Below the pieces are notes generated by a model that saw only the letters and a list, made by a program, of their open reading frames with translations, was not told the DNA's origin and did not search any database. The position numbers and the translations under genes were made by a program. Of a stretch of DNA of 28,273 nucleotides, positions 14,075 to 22,431 are shown piece by piece. Each line of letters opens with the position of its first letter. The first letter of the stretch is position 1. Source of the stretch: an uncultured Bacilli bacterium (GTDB lineage Bacteria > Bacillota_I > Bacilli_A > RF39 > UBA660); contig CANQZH010000002.1 in the NCBI GenBank assembly GCA_947628245.1, positions 1 to 28,273 on the forward strand, given 5' to 3'.

Positions 14075-14153
14075 AGAAAAAAATTATTTATGTTTCGGGT
14101 AAAGAGCATCTTTTCTAAAGTCGTAGTGATCAAGATTAGTTGCTCATTTTTTA
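14075..14153 (+). ncRNA. Candidate small RNA, about 80 nt
   Basis: After the promoter comes an A-rich leader, then TTTCGGG, then one compound hairpin. GAGCA (14104-14108) pairs with TGCTC (14141-14145), and TCTT (14109-14112) pairs with AAGA (14132-14135). A 5-base bulge (14136-14140) lies on the 3' side only, and the loop is 19 bases. TTTTTT (14147-14152) follows, so the same hairpin may act as terminator. No known riboswitch or sRNA family was recognised. The rest of the 13958-14331 gap, from 14154 to 14308, is AT-rich with a short AAGACAT direct repeat and nothing else I can name. Confidence 0.5.
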
Positions 14154-14308
14154 TATTTCATAAGACATAAGACATAAAACATTTCAAATTTAAATTGCTT
14201 TTATAATATTAATCTTTATTTAAATTATAAACATCTATAAAAATTATAATACTACTAACTAAAATAGCCATTAAAAACAACTAACATTAAAGCACCTTGT
14301 AAATAAAA

Positions 14309-14338
14309 AAAATAAAGTCTATTTAAAAACTTTATTTT
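14309..14338 (-). terminator. nifJ terminator
   Basis: Minus strand stem AAAATAAAGT (14338-14329), 10-base loop, stem ACTTTATTTT (14318-14309), continuing into a T-run. The 5' arm contains the nifJ stop codon. Confidence 0.7.
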
Positions 14339-17300
14339 GCAATGTTTTTATAATATTCATATCTTTTAATAGCATTTTCTTTATTAATTTTCATTAATTC
14401 GGAAGCCAACTTAGCATCTTTAATTTTTAAAGAATTATATCTTACTTCATTATCTAATAATTCTTCATAACGATTAAATTCAGGTTCTTTAGAATCAATT
14501 ACTAATAATTCTTTTTCCGGTTGATAACGCATTAATAAGGTATAACCTACATCAACAGCTAATTTTTGTTCTTTAGTTGTACAACTTAATCCTCCTTTAA
14601 TCCCGTGTTCAACACAAGGAGCATATGCAATAATAATACTTGGTCCTTGATGTTCACTTGCTTCTTTAAAAGCTTTAATTGTTTGCATTATATTAGCACC
14701 TAAACTAACACTTGCTACATAACAATTAGGATAACACATTGCTATTTTAAATAAATCTTTTTTAGCATTTTTCTTACCTAAATCAGCAAACTCCGCAACT
14801 TGACCAACGTGAGAGGATTTACTCATTTGACCACCCGTATTAGAATATACTTCCGTATCTAATACTAAAATTTTAACATTTTCATTACTTGATAAAACGT
14901 GATCAATTCCTCCAAAACCAATATCATAAGCCCAACCATCTCCCCCAATAGCCCAGACAACTCTTTTAGGTAGATATTCTAATAAATTTCTTAATTCCGA
15001 AGAGATTGGTAGAACCGCTAATTGTTTTTTCAAAGAAACTGTTTTTTCAAAATCATCAAAATTATCTAAAACTTCTTGACATAACTTATTTATTTTTTCA
15101 TTATCAGTTTTATTACTCAATAATTTTTTTAAACGATTTCTTTTAAGTTGATAACTATTATGCATTCCAAAAGCAAATTCAGCATTATCTTCAAATAAAC
15201 TATTAGCCCACGGTATACTATAAGGAGTTGAAGGTGCACTACCACCATAAATAGAAGAACAACCAGTAGCATTAGCAATTATAATTTCATCTTGGAAAAG
15301 TTGAGTTAATAACTTAATATAACTAGTTTCTCCACAACCAGCACAAGCTCCAGAAAACTCAAAACGAGGTTTTAATAATTGACTTCCCTTAATACTATAT
15401 TTAGGAAATACTTGAGGATTTTCATAATCATTAAAATAACGATTAGCAATTTCCTGTTTTTCTTCATCATATTTATCAAAAGTTATAGCTTTACTTGGAC
15501 AAATACTAGCACATAATCCACAAGAAGTACAATCGGCTTCACTAATAGCTATGTAATAGTTATACCCATTTGCCCCTACAGCTGGAATACCTTTATTATC
15601 TTTAATTAAAAATGGTCTTATAACCGCGTGTGGACAAACAATCGAACACATTCCACATTGAATACATTTTTCCGGTAACCATTTAGCTACCATATTAGCT
15701 ATTTTTCTTTTTTCTAATTTACTACAAGCACTAGGAAAAGCCCCCGTACTTACATCCATTACTTTAGAAACCGGTAAATCATTTCCTAAACGATGATTCA
15801 TAGCTTCAAATAAACTTAAATCTTTATTAAATTCAAAATCAACAGGCATATTTATAGTAGGATTAGAAACATTATTAACAGCCTCTTTAATAGCTTTAAT
15901 ATTATTATTAACAACATCACTACCTTTAGTCTTAAATTGTTCCGTTATTTTTTTAGATAAAATATCTATAGCATTACCTACTCCTAATAAATTTAATAAA
16001 ACAATTTCCATTATACGACTTATTTTACCATTAAGTCCGTTTTTAATAGCAATTTCATCAGCATCAATAGTTAATACTTTAAGATTTTTCTTTTTAATTA
16101 TTTCATAATCACTCTTAGTCATTAATTTAAAACAATCATTAACATCTTTAGTATTAATAAGTAAAATACTATTTTCTTTAGCTTCTGAAAGTAAATGAAA
16201 TTTATGAAAATAAACATCTTTAGTTACCACAGTTATATCCGTATTAGTTACATAAAAAGGCGCATTTATCGGATTTTTACCAATCCGTAAATGACTAATA
16301 GTTACTCCCCCACTTTTTTTAGAATCATACTCAAAATAACCTTCAACATACTTATTTTCTAAACCAACTATTTTTAATAAATCTTTACTAGCTGATACCA
16401 TTCCATCAGACCCAAAACCATAAACTTTAATTTCCGTTACTGGTAAATCAATATTATAATCAGTTGTTGGTAAACTTAAATTAGTAACATCATCATTAAT
16501 TCCAATAGTAAAATTATTTTGAGGATTAGACTCTAACATATTAAAAACAGCTTTAATATCTTTAGGAGTTGTATTTTTAGAACTAATTCCATATCTTCCC
16601 CCAACAATTAAAATATTTTCATTACTTAAAGCACTAACAATATCTAAATATAACGGCTCTCCAATACTTCCAGCTTCCTTAGTTCGATCTAAAACAGCAA
16701 TTTTCTTAACCGTTTTAGGTAAAACTTTCTTTAAATATTTTACTGAAAAAGGACGATACAAATGAACACAAACTAAACCATACTTTTTCCCATTTTTATT
16801 TTCTTTATCAACAACAAGTTTAATCGTATCACATACACTACCCATTGCCACTATAATATCAGTTGCTTCTTTATCACCATAATAATTAAAAGGTTCATAA
16901 TTAGTTTTAGCTAACCCATTAATTTGTTTCATATAATCAGCTACAATATCAGGTATTTTATCATATAATGAATTTCGAGCTTCAATTGTTTGAAAATAAA
17001 TATCTTCATTTAAAGCCATTCCATATTCTACTTTACTTCCAACATTTAAACTTCTTTTTTTAAATTCTTCTAATTTTTCTTTATCAACTAACTTTAAAAC
17101 TTCTTTCTCATCAATCGTATCAATAACATTTATCTCGTGACTAGTTCTAAAACCATCAAAAAAATGTAAAAATGGTAAACTACCTTTAATAGCCGCTAAA
17201 TGAGAGACTAAAGCTAAATAATAAGCATCTTCTACATTAGAACTAGATAAGATGCAAAAACCAGTTGATCTTGTTGCATAAACATCTGAATGGTCGCCAA

Positions 17301-17661
17301 AAATAGATAAAGCATTAGTAGCAATTGTTCTTGAGGCAACGTGCATAACTCCCGGAAGAGCTTCACCAGCAATCTTATACATATTAGGAATCATTAATAA
17401 TAAACCTTGACTTGCTGTAAAAGTTGAAGCTAAAGACCCCGATAAAAGAGCTCCGTGAAAAGCACCAGCTGCTCCAGCTTCAGACTCCATTTCTACAACT
17501 TTTACTTGATCGTGAAATAAATTTTCTTTCTTTAAAGAAGATAAATGATCAATATTACTAGCTATGGGACTTGAAGGAGTAATAGGATATATACAAGAAA
17601 TTTCACTAAACAAATAAGCCCCTAAACTACAAGCTGTATTACCATCAACAATCATTCGCAT
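14332..17661 (-). CDS. nifJ: Pyruvate:ferredoxin (flavodoxin) oxidoreductase
   Basis: 1109 aa, single-chain PFOR: pyruvate + CoA + oxidised ferredoxin to acetyl-CoA + CO2 + reduced ferredoxin, cytoplasmic, oxygen-sensitive. The N-terminal domain has DGNTACSLGAYLFSEISCIY and PITPSSPIASNID. Two ferredoxin-type clusters are seen: CIQCGMCSIVCP (near 666) and CTSCGLCASICP (near 710). The proximal cluster is suggested by CAGC (about 772-775), a Cys in ATGCSS and one in PCVEHG. The thiamine site is IGGDGWAYDIGFGG (near 905) with LDTEVYSNTGGQMSKSS. It is a little shorter than usual (about 1170). GGAAGTGAT precedes ATG 17661. It is monocistronic between its terminator and the DUF4143 gene upstream. 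It marks an anaerobic fermentative lifestyle and supplies acetyl-CoA. Confidence 0.96.
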   Translation of the reverse strand: MRMIVDGNTACSLGAYLFSEISCIYPITPSSPIASNIDHLSSLKKENLFHDQVKVVEMESEAGAAGAFHGALLSGSLASTFTASQGLLLMIPNMYKIAGEALPGVMHVASRTIATNALSIFGDHSDVYATRSTGFCILSSSNVEDAYYLALVSHLAAIKGSLPFLHFFDGFRTSHEINVIDTIDEKEVLKLVDKEKLEEFKKRSLNVGSKVEYGMALNEDIYFQTIEARNSLYDKIPDIVADYMKQINGLAKTNYEPFNYYGDKEATDIIVAMGSVCDTIKLVVDKENKNGKKYGLVCVHLYRPFSVKYLKKVLPKTVKKIAVLDRTKEAGSIGEPLYLDIVSALSNENILIVGGRYGISSKNTTPKDIKAVFNMLESNPQNNFTIGINDDVTNLSLPTTDYNIDLPVTEIKVYGFGSDGMVSASKDLLKIVGLENKYVEGYFEYDSKKSGGVTISHLRIGKNPINAPFYVTNTDITVVTKDVYFHKFHLLSEAKENSILLINTKDVNDCFKLMTKSDYEIIKKKNLKVLTIDADEIAIKNGLNGKISRIMEIVLLNLLGVGNAIDILSKKITEQFKTKGSDVVNNNIKAIKEAVNNVSNPTINMPVDFEFNKDLSLFEAMNHRLGNDLPVSKVMDVSTGAFPSACSKLEKRKIANMVAKWLPEKCIQCGMCSIVCPHAVIRPFLIKDNKGIPAVGANGYNYYIAISEADCTSCGLCASICPSKAITFDKYDEEKQEIANRYFNDYENPQVFPKYSIKGSQLLKPRFEFSGACAGCGETSYIKLLTQLFQDEIIIANATGCSSIYGGSAPSTPYSIPWANSLFEDNAEFAFGMHNSYQLKRNRLKKLLSNKTDNEKINKLCQEVLDNFDDFEKTVSLKKQLAVLPISSELRNLLEYLPKRVVWAIGGDGWAYDIGFGGIDHVLSSNENVKILVLDTEVYSNTGGQMSKSSHVGQVAEFADLGKKNAKKDLFKIAMCYPNCYVASVSLGANIMQTIKAFKEASEHQGPSIIIAYAPCVEHGIKGGLSCTTKEQKLAVDVGYTLLMRYQPEKELLVIDSKEPEFNRYEELLDNEVRYNSLKIKDAKLASELMKINKENAIKRYEYYKNIAK

Positions 17662-17706
17662 TTTTTATCACTTCCATTATATATTTTACCAAATTTAAAA
17701 TTTTTT

Positions 17707-18942
17707 TTAAATCAAATTACTATTATTTGCTATAAAATCAACAATATTAACATTTTTAATACCATCAACATTATCTTGAATAACAAAATCTAAAACAAAT
17801 AAATATCTAGGATAAAGATCTTTAATCATATAAAATGGTTTATATTCTCTTTCATAAGTTTTTTCATCATCAATATTTTTAGATACTTGAATATAAAAAT
17901 AATCTTCAATATTTTTTCTAGCTATAAAATCACATTCTAATTTACCAATTCTACCTACACTTAAATAATAACCTTTAACTTTTAAATAATTAAATAAAAT
18001 ATTTTCTAAAACAGGTCCATAATTTATTCTATTATCAGTATTAAACGCAAAATAAATACTTAAATCTGCTAAATAATACTTCTTACTACTACTTAAAATC
18101 TTCTTAGACTTTAAATCAAAATTTTGACAAGGATAAATTATTTTAGCATTTTCTAATACAGTTAAATATTTATTAATTGTTCTTATATCTATATTTATAT
18201 TTTGTGATTTATAATATGCTTTAATACTAGAAGCACTAATATTACTAGCAAAATTATTAATTACAAAAGTTAAAATATTATCAAATAAATCTTTATTTTT
18301 AATTTTAACATTATTTTTAATATCTTTTTCAAAGATATCATTTAAAATACTTTGCGTATATTTTAAAGCATCTTCTTCATTATCATATTGTAAAGCTTTA
18401 GGAAATCCCCCATATCGAATATATTTTCTAAATTCTATATAATAATTATTATCAATATTTTTATTTAATAACTTTTTCATTTCTAAATATTCATAAAAAT
18501 TAAGTGGTAACATTTCAATTTCAATTTTTCGACCACTAAGTTTAGTTACTAATTCTCCAGATAAAAGATAAGAATTAGAACCAGTTATAAAAATAGACAT
18601 TTTTCCTTCTATTCGATAACTTTCAATAACTTCTTCAAAACCAGAAACATTTTGAACTTCATCTAAAAAAAGATATTTAAAACTTTTATCGGTTATTTTC
18701 TCATCAATCGCCTTTTCTAAATCTTGAGGTTCTTTAAGATGTTTATAAGGTTTAGAATCTAGTTTTATAACAATAATATCTTTTTTATTAATTTTCTTTT
18801 GTAAAAGTTCATTAATAATTGTATCTAAAAAACAAGATTTACCACATCTTCTTATTCCAGTAATAACTTTAATAATTTCAGCATCATCATAAAAACCACG
18901 AATTTGTTTTAAATAATCTTCTCTTTTATATAATTTAGTCAT
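17707..18942 (-). CDS. DUF4143-family AAA ATPase, second copy
   Basis: 411 aa from ATG 18942. Walker A is GIRRCGKS (29-36), Walker B is YLFLDEVQ (D94, E95), and the sensor is IFITGSNSYLLSGE. The family box PLNFYEYLEM and IRYGGFPKAL follow. The C-terminal DUF4143 nuclease-like pattern is GKLECDFIA, but FYIQVSK stands where others have E-x-K, so any nuclease site is altered. The longer frame to TTG 18987 is rejected because it would begin inside the -35; GGTGATAAAG precedes ATG 18942. It is weakly similar to the protein at 6577-7854 and belongs to a different branch. Both copies have repeats against their promoters. Function is unknown. Confidence 0.88.
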   Translation of the reverse strand: MTKLYKREDYLKQIRGFYDDAEIIKVITGIRRCGKSCFLDTIINELLQKKINKKDIIVIKLDSKPYKHLKEPQDLEKAIDEKITDKSFKYLFLDEVQNVSGFEEVIESYRIEGKMSIFITGSNSYLLSGELVTKLSGRKIEIEMLPLNFYEYLEMKKLLNKNIDNNYYIEFRKYIRYGGFPKALQYDNEEDALKYTQSILNDIFEKDIKNNVKIKNKDLFDNILTFVINNFASNISASSIKAYYKSQNINIDIRTINKYLTVLENAKIIYPCQNFDLKSKKILSSSKKYYLADLSIYFAFNTDNRINYGPVLENILFNYLKVKGYYLSVGRIGKLECDFIARKNIEDYFYIQVSKNIDDEKTYEREYKPFYMIKDLYPRYLFVLDFVIQDNVDGIKNVNIVDFIANNSNLI

Positions 18943-18958
18943 CTTTATCACCAATTTA

Positions 18959-18987
18959 ATTTTATTACTTATTGTCCAAAAAGTCAA
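18959..18987 (-). promoter_or_regulatory. Promoter of the second DUF4143 ATPase
   Basis: Minus strand -35 TTGACT (18987-18982), 17-base spacer, -10 TAAAAT (18964-18959). It gives a transcript starting near 18952, ten bases before the ATG at 18942. Confidence 0.75.
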
Positions 18988-19035
18988 GTTATCGACACTA
19001 TTTTAATAATTTTGTTCGATTTGGTGTCGATAACT
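18987..19035. repeat. 12-bp inverted repeat against the ATPase promoter
   Basis: AGTTATCGACAC (18987-18998) and GTGTCGATAACT (19024-19035) are perfect reverse complements, 37 bases centre to centre. One arm touches the -35; the other overlaps the ung stop codon. It can be read as a two-site operator or as a long-loop hairpin after ung, followed by TGACTTTTT. Confidence 0.75.
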
Positions 19036-19696
19036 AACATTTTCCCCAATCTATTTTACCTCGATTATTTTTTTCTAAAAATTCATTTGCTCTTGAAAAT
19101 GGTTTGCTTCCAAAAAAACCATATCTTGCTGAAAAAGGAGAAGGATGAGGACTAGTAATTATCAAATGTTTAGGATTAGTTATAAACTTAGCCTTTTCTT
19201 TAGCAAAATTACCCCAAAGAATAAAAACAATTGGTTCTTCTTTTTCATTTAAGATTTTAATAATATAATCAGTTAATCTTTCCCAACCAAGATTTCGATG
19301 AGATGCTGGTGTATCTTTAACAACAGTTAAAACCGCATTTAAAAGTAAAACACCTTCTTTAGCCCATCCCGTTAAATCACCATCACTTCTAATAGGAATT
19401 TTTAAATCATCGTATAATTCCTTATAAATATTTTGTAAAGATGGCGGTACTTTTATTCCTTTTTGAACTGAAAAAGATAAACCGTGAGCTTCCCCTACCC
19501 CGTGATAAGGATCTTGTCCCACAATAACAACCTTAACATTACTATAAGGAGTCAATTTTAAAGCATTAAATATATAATTTTTAGGTGGAAAAATCGTTTT
19601 AGTTTCATACTCATTATCAACAACTTTCATAAACTTTTTAAAACCATCACTATTCCAAATAATATTTAATTTTTCATCCCAATCATTTCCAATCAT
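19034..19696 (-). CDS. ung: Uracil-DNA glycosylase
   Basis: 220 aa, family 1 UDG that removes uracil from DNA in base excision repair. The water-activating loop is GQDPYH (60-65, catalytic D62), the uracil-binding region includes LLLNAVLTV, and the minor-groove loop is HPSPFSA (from H184). FILWGNFAKEK is also typical. Length matches the family. It is the last gene of the rplI-dnaB-M23-walJ-rlmH-ung run, 20 bases after rlmH, and its stop lies in one arm of the 12-bp inverted repeat. Confidence 0.97.
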   Translation of the reverse strand: MIGNDWDEKLNIIWNSDGFKKFMKVVDNEYETKTIFPPKNYIFNALKLTPYSNVKVVIVGQDPYHGVGEAHGLSFSVQKGIKVPPSLQNIYKELYDDLKIPIRSDGDLTGWAKEGVLLLNAVLTVVKDTPASHRNLGWERLTDYIIKILNEKEEPIVFILWGNFAKEKAKFITNPKHLIITSPHPSPFSARYGFFGSKPFSRANEFLEKNNRGKIDWGKC

Positions 19697-19716
19697 TTTA
19701 CCACATTCTTTCTTAA

Positions 19717-20154
19717 CTATTTATGATAAGTTTCATTATTATTAATTTTAAAACTACGATAAATTTGTTCTAATAAAATACCTCTAAATAAACCGTGAGG
19801 AAAGGTTAATTTAGAAAATGAAATTTTTAAATGGCAAGCATTCTTAATATCTTCACTAAGACCTAAACTACTACCAATAATAAAAGTTATAATCGGATAA
19901 TTAATAAAAGTTTCATTTATTTTATGAGCAAATTCTATACTATCAAAAGATTTACCTTCTAAACATAAAGCAATACGATATTCATTATTTTTAAAATTTT
20001 TTAATAAAGAATCTCTTTCTTTTTCTAAAGAATTTTCATCTTTAACTTCAATTATTTGTAATTGATGATACTTACTTATTCTTTTAGCATAATCAAGAAT
20101 TAAAGATTGAATATAAGGTTCTTTTAATTTACCCACGCACAGTATTCTTATCAT
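19717..20154 (-). CDS. rlmH: 23S rRNA (pseudouridine1915-N3)-methyltransferase
   Basis: 145 aa SPOUT-type methyltransferase that modifies pseudouridine 1915 in helix 69 of 23S rRNA. Seen are the start MIRILCVGKLKEPYI, ITFIIGSSLGLSEDIK (cofactor knot, with GSSLG for the usual GGxxG), LSF-type strand KISFSKLTFPHGLFRGILLE and the C-terminal NNNETYHK. It is a little shorter than the usual 159 aa. ATG 20154 has AGGAG six bases upstream; GTG 20157 is too close. It overlaps the end of the walJ gene by 26 bases. Confidence 0.95.
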   Translation of the reverse strand: MIRILCVGKLKEPYIQSLILDYAKRISKYHQLQIIEVKDENSLEKERDSLLKNFKNNEYRIALCLEGKSFDSIEFAHKINETFINYPIITFIIGSSLGLSEDIKNACHLKISFSKLTFPHGLFRGILLEQIYRSFKINNNETYHK

Positions 20155-20911
20155 CACATACTCCTGTTACTTCATTTTGCTTAGCACATAACACATTTTT
20201 AAATTCAATTTCATATTCTTTAAAAGTTTCATTTAAAGTTTCTAAAGCTTTTTCTTCAGTATTATTCTCGTGTGATAAATGCATTAAAACAATTTTTTTA
20301 GTATTATCACCAATTAACTTAGCTAAGTAAAAACTACTATCTTTATTTGATAAATGACCTAAAGTTCCTACAATTCTTTGCTTTAACCAAGTAGGATATT
20401 TACCATTCAAAAGCATCTCAACATCGTGATTACTTTCAAATAAATAATAATCACAATTACTTAAAGATTTAAAATATTTATGATTTAAATAACCAGTATC
20501 CGTTAAAGATACAACTTTTTGACCATCAATACTAATAATAAAATTTCTCGAATCAGACACATCGTGTGAAGTATGAATAGAAGATACTTTAATATCCCCA
20601 ATATAAAAATCTTCATCATAAAAAACTATATTATCATAATCTTTTAAAAAATCTAAATCAAGTAATTGTTTTTTAGTTAAATAAACAAGTGGATGAAATT
20701 GATGCAAAAAAACTTTTAAAGCACTGGTGTGATCTTTATGGGTATGACTAATAATAATTGCATCAATTTGACTAGCATCTTCATTAATATTATTTAATTG
20801 TTCTTTAATATATTTAGCATTTTTTCCTAAATCAATTAATATCCGATGATTACCACTTGAAATAAACGTTGAATTACCTTCACTACCACTTGCTAAAATT
20901 ACAACTTTCAT
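20129..20911 (-). CDS. walJ: MBL-fold hydrolase, WalJ/YycJ family
   Basis: 260 aa metallo-beta-lactamase-fold protein. The metal motif is SHTHKDH (H56, H58, D60, H61), with HTSHDVSDS, LTDTGY and HLSNKDSS as further ligands or active-site loops. MKVVILASGSEGNSTFI is typical of the YycJ/WalJ group, linked in Bacillus and Streptococcus to the WalRK cell-wall system and to coordination of DNA replication with division. No walRK genes are nearby here. Its start overlaps the stop of the M23 peptidase gene as ATGA, and its end overlaps rlmH, so it is tightly coupled to both. Confidence 0.92.
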   Translation of the reverse strand: MKVVILASGSEGNSTFISSGNHRILIDLGKNAKYIKEQLNNINEDASQIDAIIISHTHKDHTSALKVFLHQFHPLVYLTKKQLLDLDFLKDYDNIVFYDEDFYIGDIKVSSIHTSHDVSDSRNFIISIDGQKVVSLTDTGYLNHKYFKSLSNCDYYLFESNHDVEMLLNGKYPTWLKQRIVGTLGHLSNKDSSFYLAKLIGDNTKKIVLMHLSHENNTEEKALETLNETFKEYEIEFKNVLCAKQNEVTGVCDDKNTVRG

Positions 20912-22419
20912 CTAAACAAACTCCAAGGATTAAATGGGGTTCCTCCTCGCATTGGATCACCTTTATAAGTACCAAAATGTAAATGAGTACCCGTAGAAGA
21001 ACCAGAATTACCCATTGCGCCAATTACTTGACCACGTTTAACTTTAGAACCAACCGAAACATTAACACCTGATAAATGGGCATAAATAATTTGAAAGCCA
21101 TTCCCGTGATTTACAATAATATAATTACCATACCCACTACCACAAGAACTACCTAAATAACCATTTTTAGGACATCCCGTATTAATACTTAAAACCGTAC
21201 CTTCTCTTGAAGCATACACCGGTGAACCAAAACCAGTACCCGAAATATCTAAACCATCGTGATGCTCGCCCCAACGGTTTTCATAATCAGTAGTTATAAC
21301 ATAAGGTTGATTAGTTGGCCAACCCCAGTCTAGACCAGTATCAATATATTGCCCAGATACATAATTTCTTGGTCCAATTTTAGTTATTTCATCAACTTTA
21401 TCTCTTAAAGTTACATAACTAATCATTGTTGTCTCTTGACTTCGTTCACCATTTATTATTCGCATTTCTTGAGTAGTTCTAGCTTTTCCCATTACTCCAG
21501 CTTGAGCAATAACCGTTTCCCCATAATTTAAATCATCATCAATTTCCGTTTTCTTTTCATAAGCAATATCAACATCTTCAGTAACTCTTACTTCTTCAAC
21601 TAAATTCATAATTGGATCAATAATACTATTATTAATAACTTCACCAATATTAAGAATAGTATTTTCTCCTCTTAAAGATGGATTAGCAATTAATAATTCT
21701 CGAACATTTAACTTACTAGCCTCAGCAATAGATTCAAGAGTATCCCCAACTTTAACTAAATAACCATTTTTCTTTTCCGTAGTTCCATATAATAAATATT
21801 GACTTAATTCAGCTTTATCAGTATATATTTTATTCTTAACTGATACATAAGCTTTCTTAATTGATACTGATTCTTCAAAATACATATGTTTAATAATTGA
21901 TCCTACATCCTTAATTTCTTCTTGAGTATTATTAATATAATTTTGATAATCATCTTCATCAACAAAAGTTTTAACTAAAGTTTCTAAAGCATCTTTAAAT
22001 ACTTGGTCATCTAATACCTGAATTTGAGTTTTAATTTCTGGTGTATTTTCATCAGTACTTGGATCAGTAATAGTTACAATATAACCTTCAATTGTAAAAT
22101 CACTAGAATCTTCAATCTTTTGATATATTTCAGCTGCACTACTAATATTTTCATCATAAGTTATATACTCTTCAATCTCAAAACCAGTAGGCGGATAAAC
22201 ATTATCTACTTTATAAGTATCTTTAATATCTTGTTGTTTTTCATTTATTAATGATAATAATTCATCACGATTAGGAATTAAACCAATCTTTTTACCATCT
22301 AAGTAAACTTGATAAACACTTTGAGGTTGAACAGTTTCTTTATTATTTATAGAAACCGCACATAAAAAGACAGTAATAACCCCCAAAATAGCTATAACAA
22401 GTTTTTCTTTTAACTTCAT
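20908..22419 (-). CDS. M23 (LytM) peptidase with LysM and G5-like domains
   Basis: 503 aa, cell-surface peptidoglycan hydrolase. A signal anchor is at about 6-24 (LVIAILGVITVFLCAVSI). A LysM domain lies at about 219-265 (VKVGDTLESIAEASKLNVRE) and a G5-like segment at about 275-350 (TEDVDIAYEKKTEIDDDLNYG). The C-terminal M23 domain has zinc ligands H387 and D391 (HHDGLD) and catalytic THLHF (H479, H481). IIVNHGNGFQIIYAHLSG is typical. It would cut peptide crosslinks in the wall, so the organism should have peptidoglycan, unlike true Mollicutes. It lies between dnaB and walJ, with ATGA overlap to walJ. AAAGGTAAG precedes ATG 22419. Confidence 0.94.
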   Translation of the reverse strand: MKLKEKLVIAILGVITVFLCAVSINNKETVQPQSVYQVYLDGKKIGLIPNRDELLSLINEKQQDIKDTYKVDNVYPPTGFEIEEYITYDENISSAAEIYQKIEDSSDFTIEGYIVTITDPSTDENTPEIKTQIQVLDDQVFKDALETLVKTFVDEDDYQNYINNTQEEIKDVGSIIKHMYFEESVSIKKAYVSVKNKIYTDKAELSQYLLYGTTEKKNGYLVKVGDTLESIAEASKLNVRELLIANPSLRGENTILNIGEVINNSIIDPIMNLVEEVRVTEDVDIAYEKKTEIDDDLNYGETVIAQAGVMGKARTTQEMRIINGERSQETTMISYVTLRDKVDEITKIGPRNYVSGQYIDTGLDWGWPTNQPYVITTDYENRWGEHHDGLDISGTGFGSPVYASREGTVLSINTGCPKNGYLGSSCGSGYGNYIIVNHGNGFQIIYAHLSGVNVSVGSKVKRGQVIGAMGNSGSSTGTHLHFGTYKGDPMRGGTPFNPWSLFR

Positions 22420-22431
22420 ATTCTTACCTTT

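Noticed and set aside
18943..18987. N-terminal extension of the second DUF4143 ATPase from TTG 18987
   Set aside because: The codons coincide with the -35 and -10; GGTGATAAAG before ATG 18942 fits.
22024..22251. 75-aa plus-strand frame antisense to the M23 peptidase
   Set aside because: Shadow frame with Ile/Phe/Tyr-rich composition and no ribosome site.
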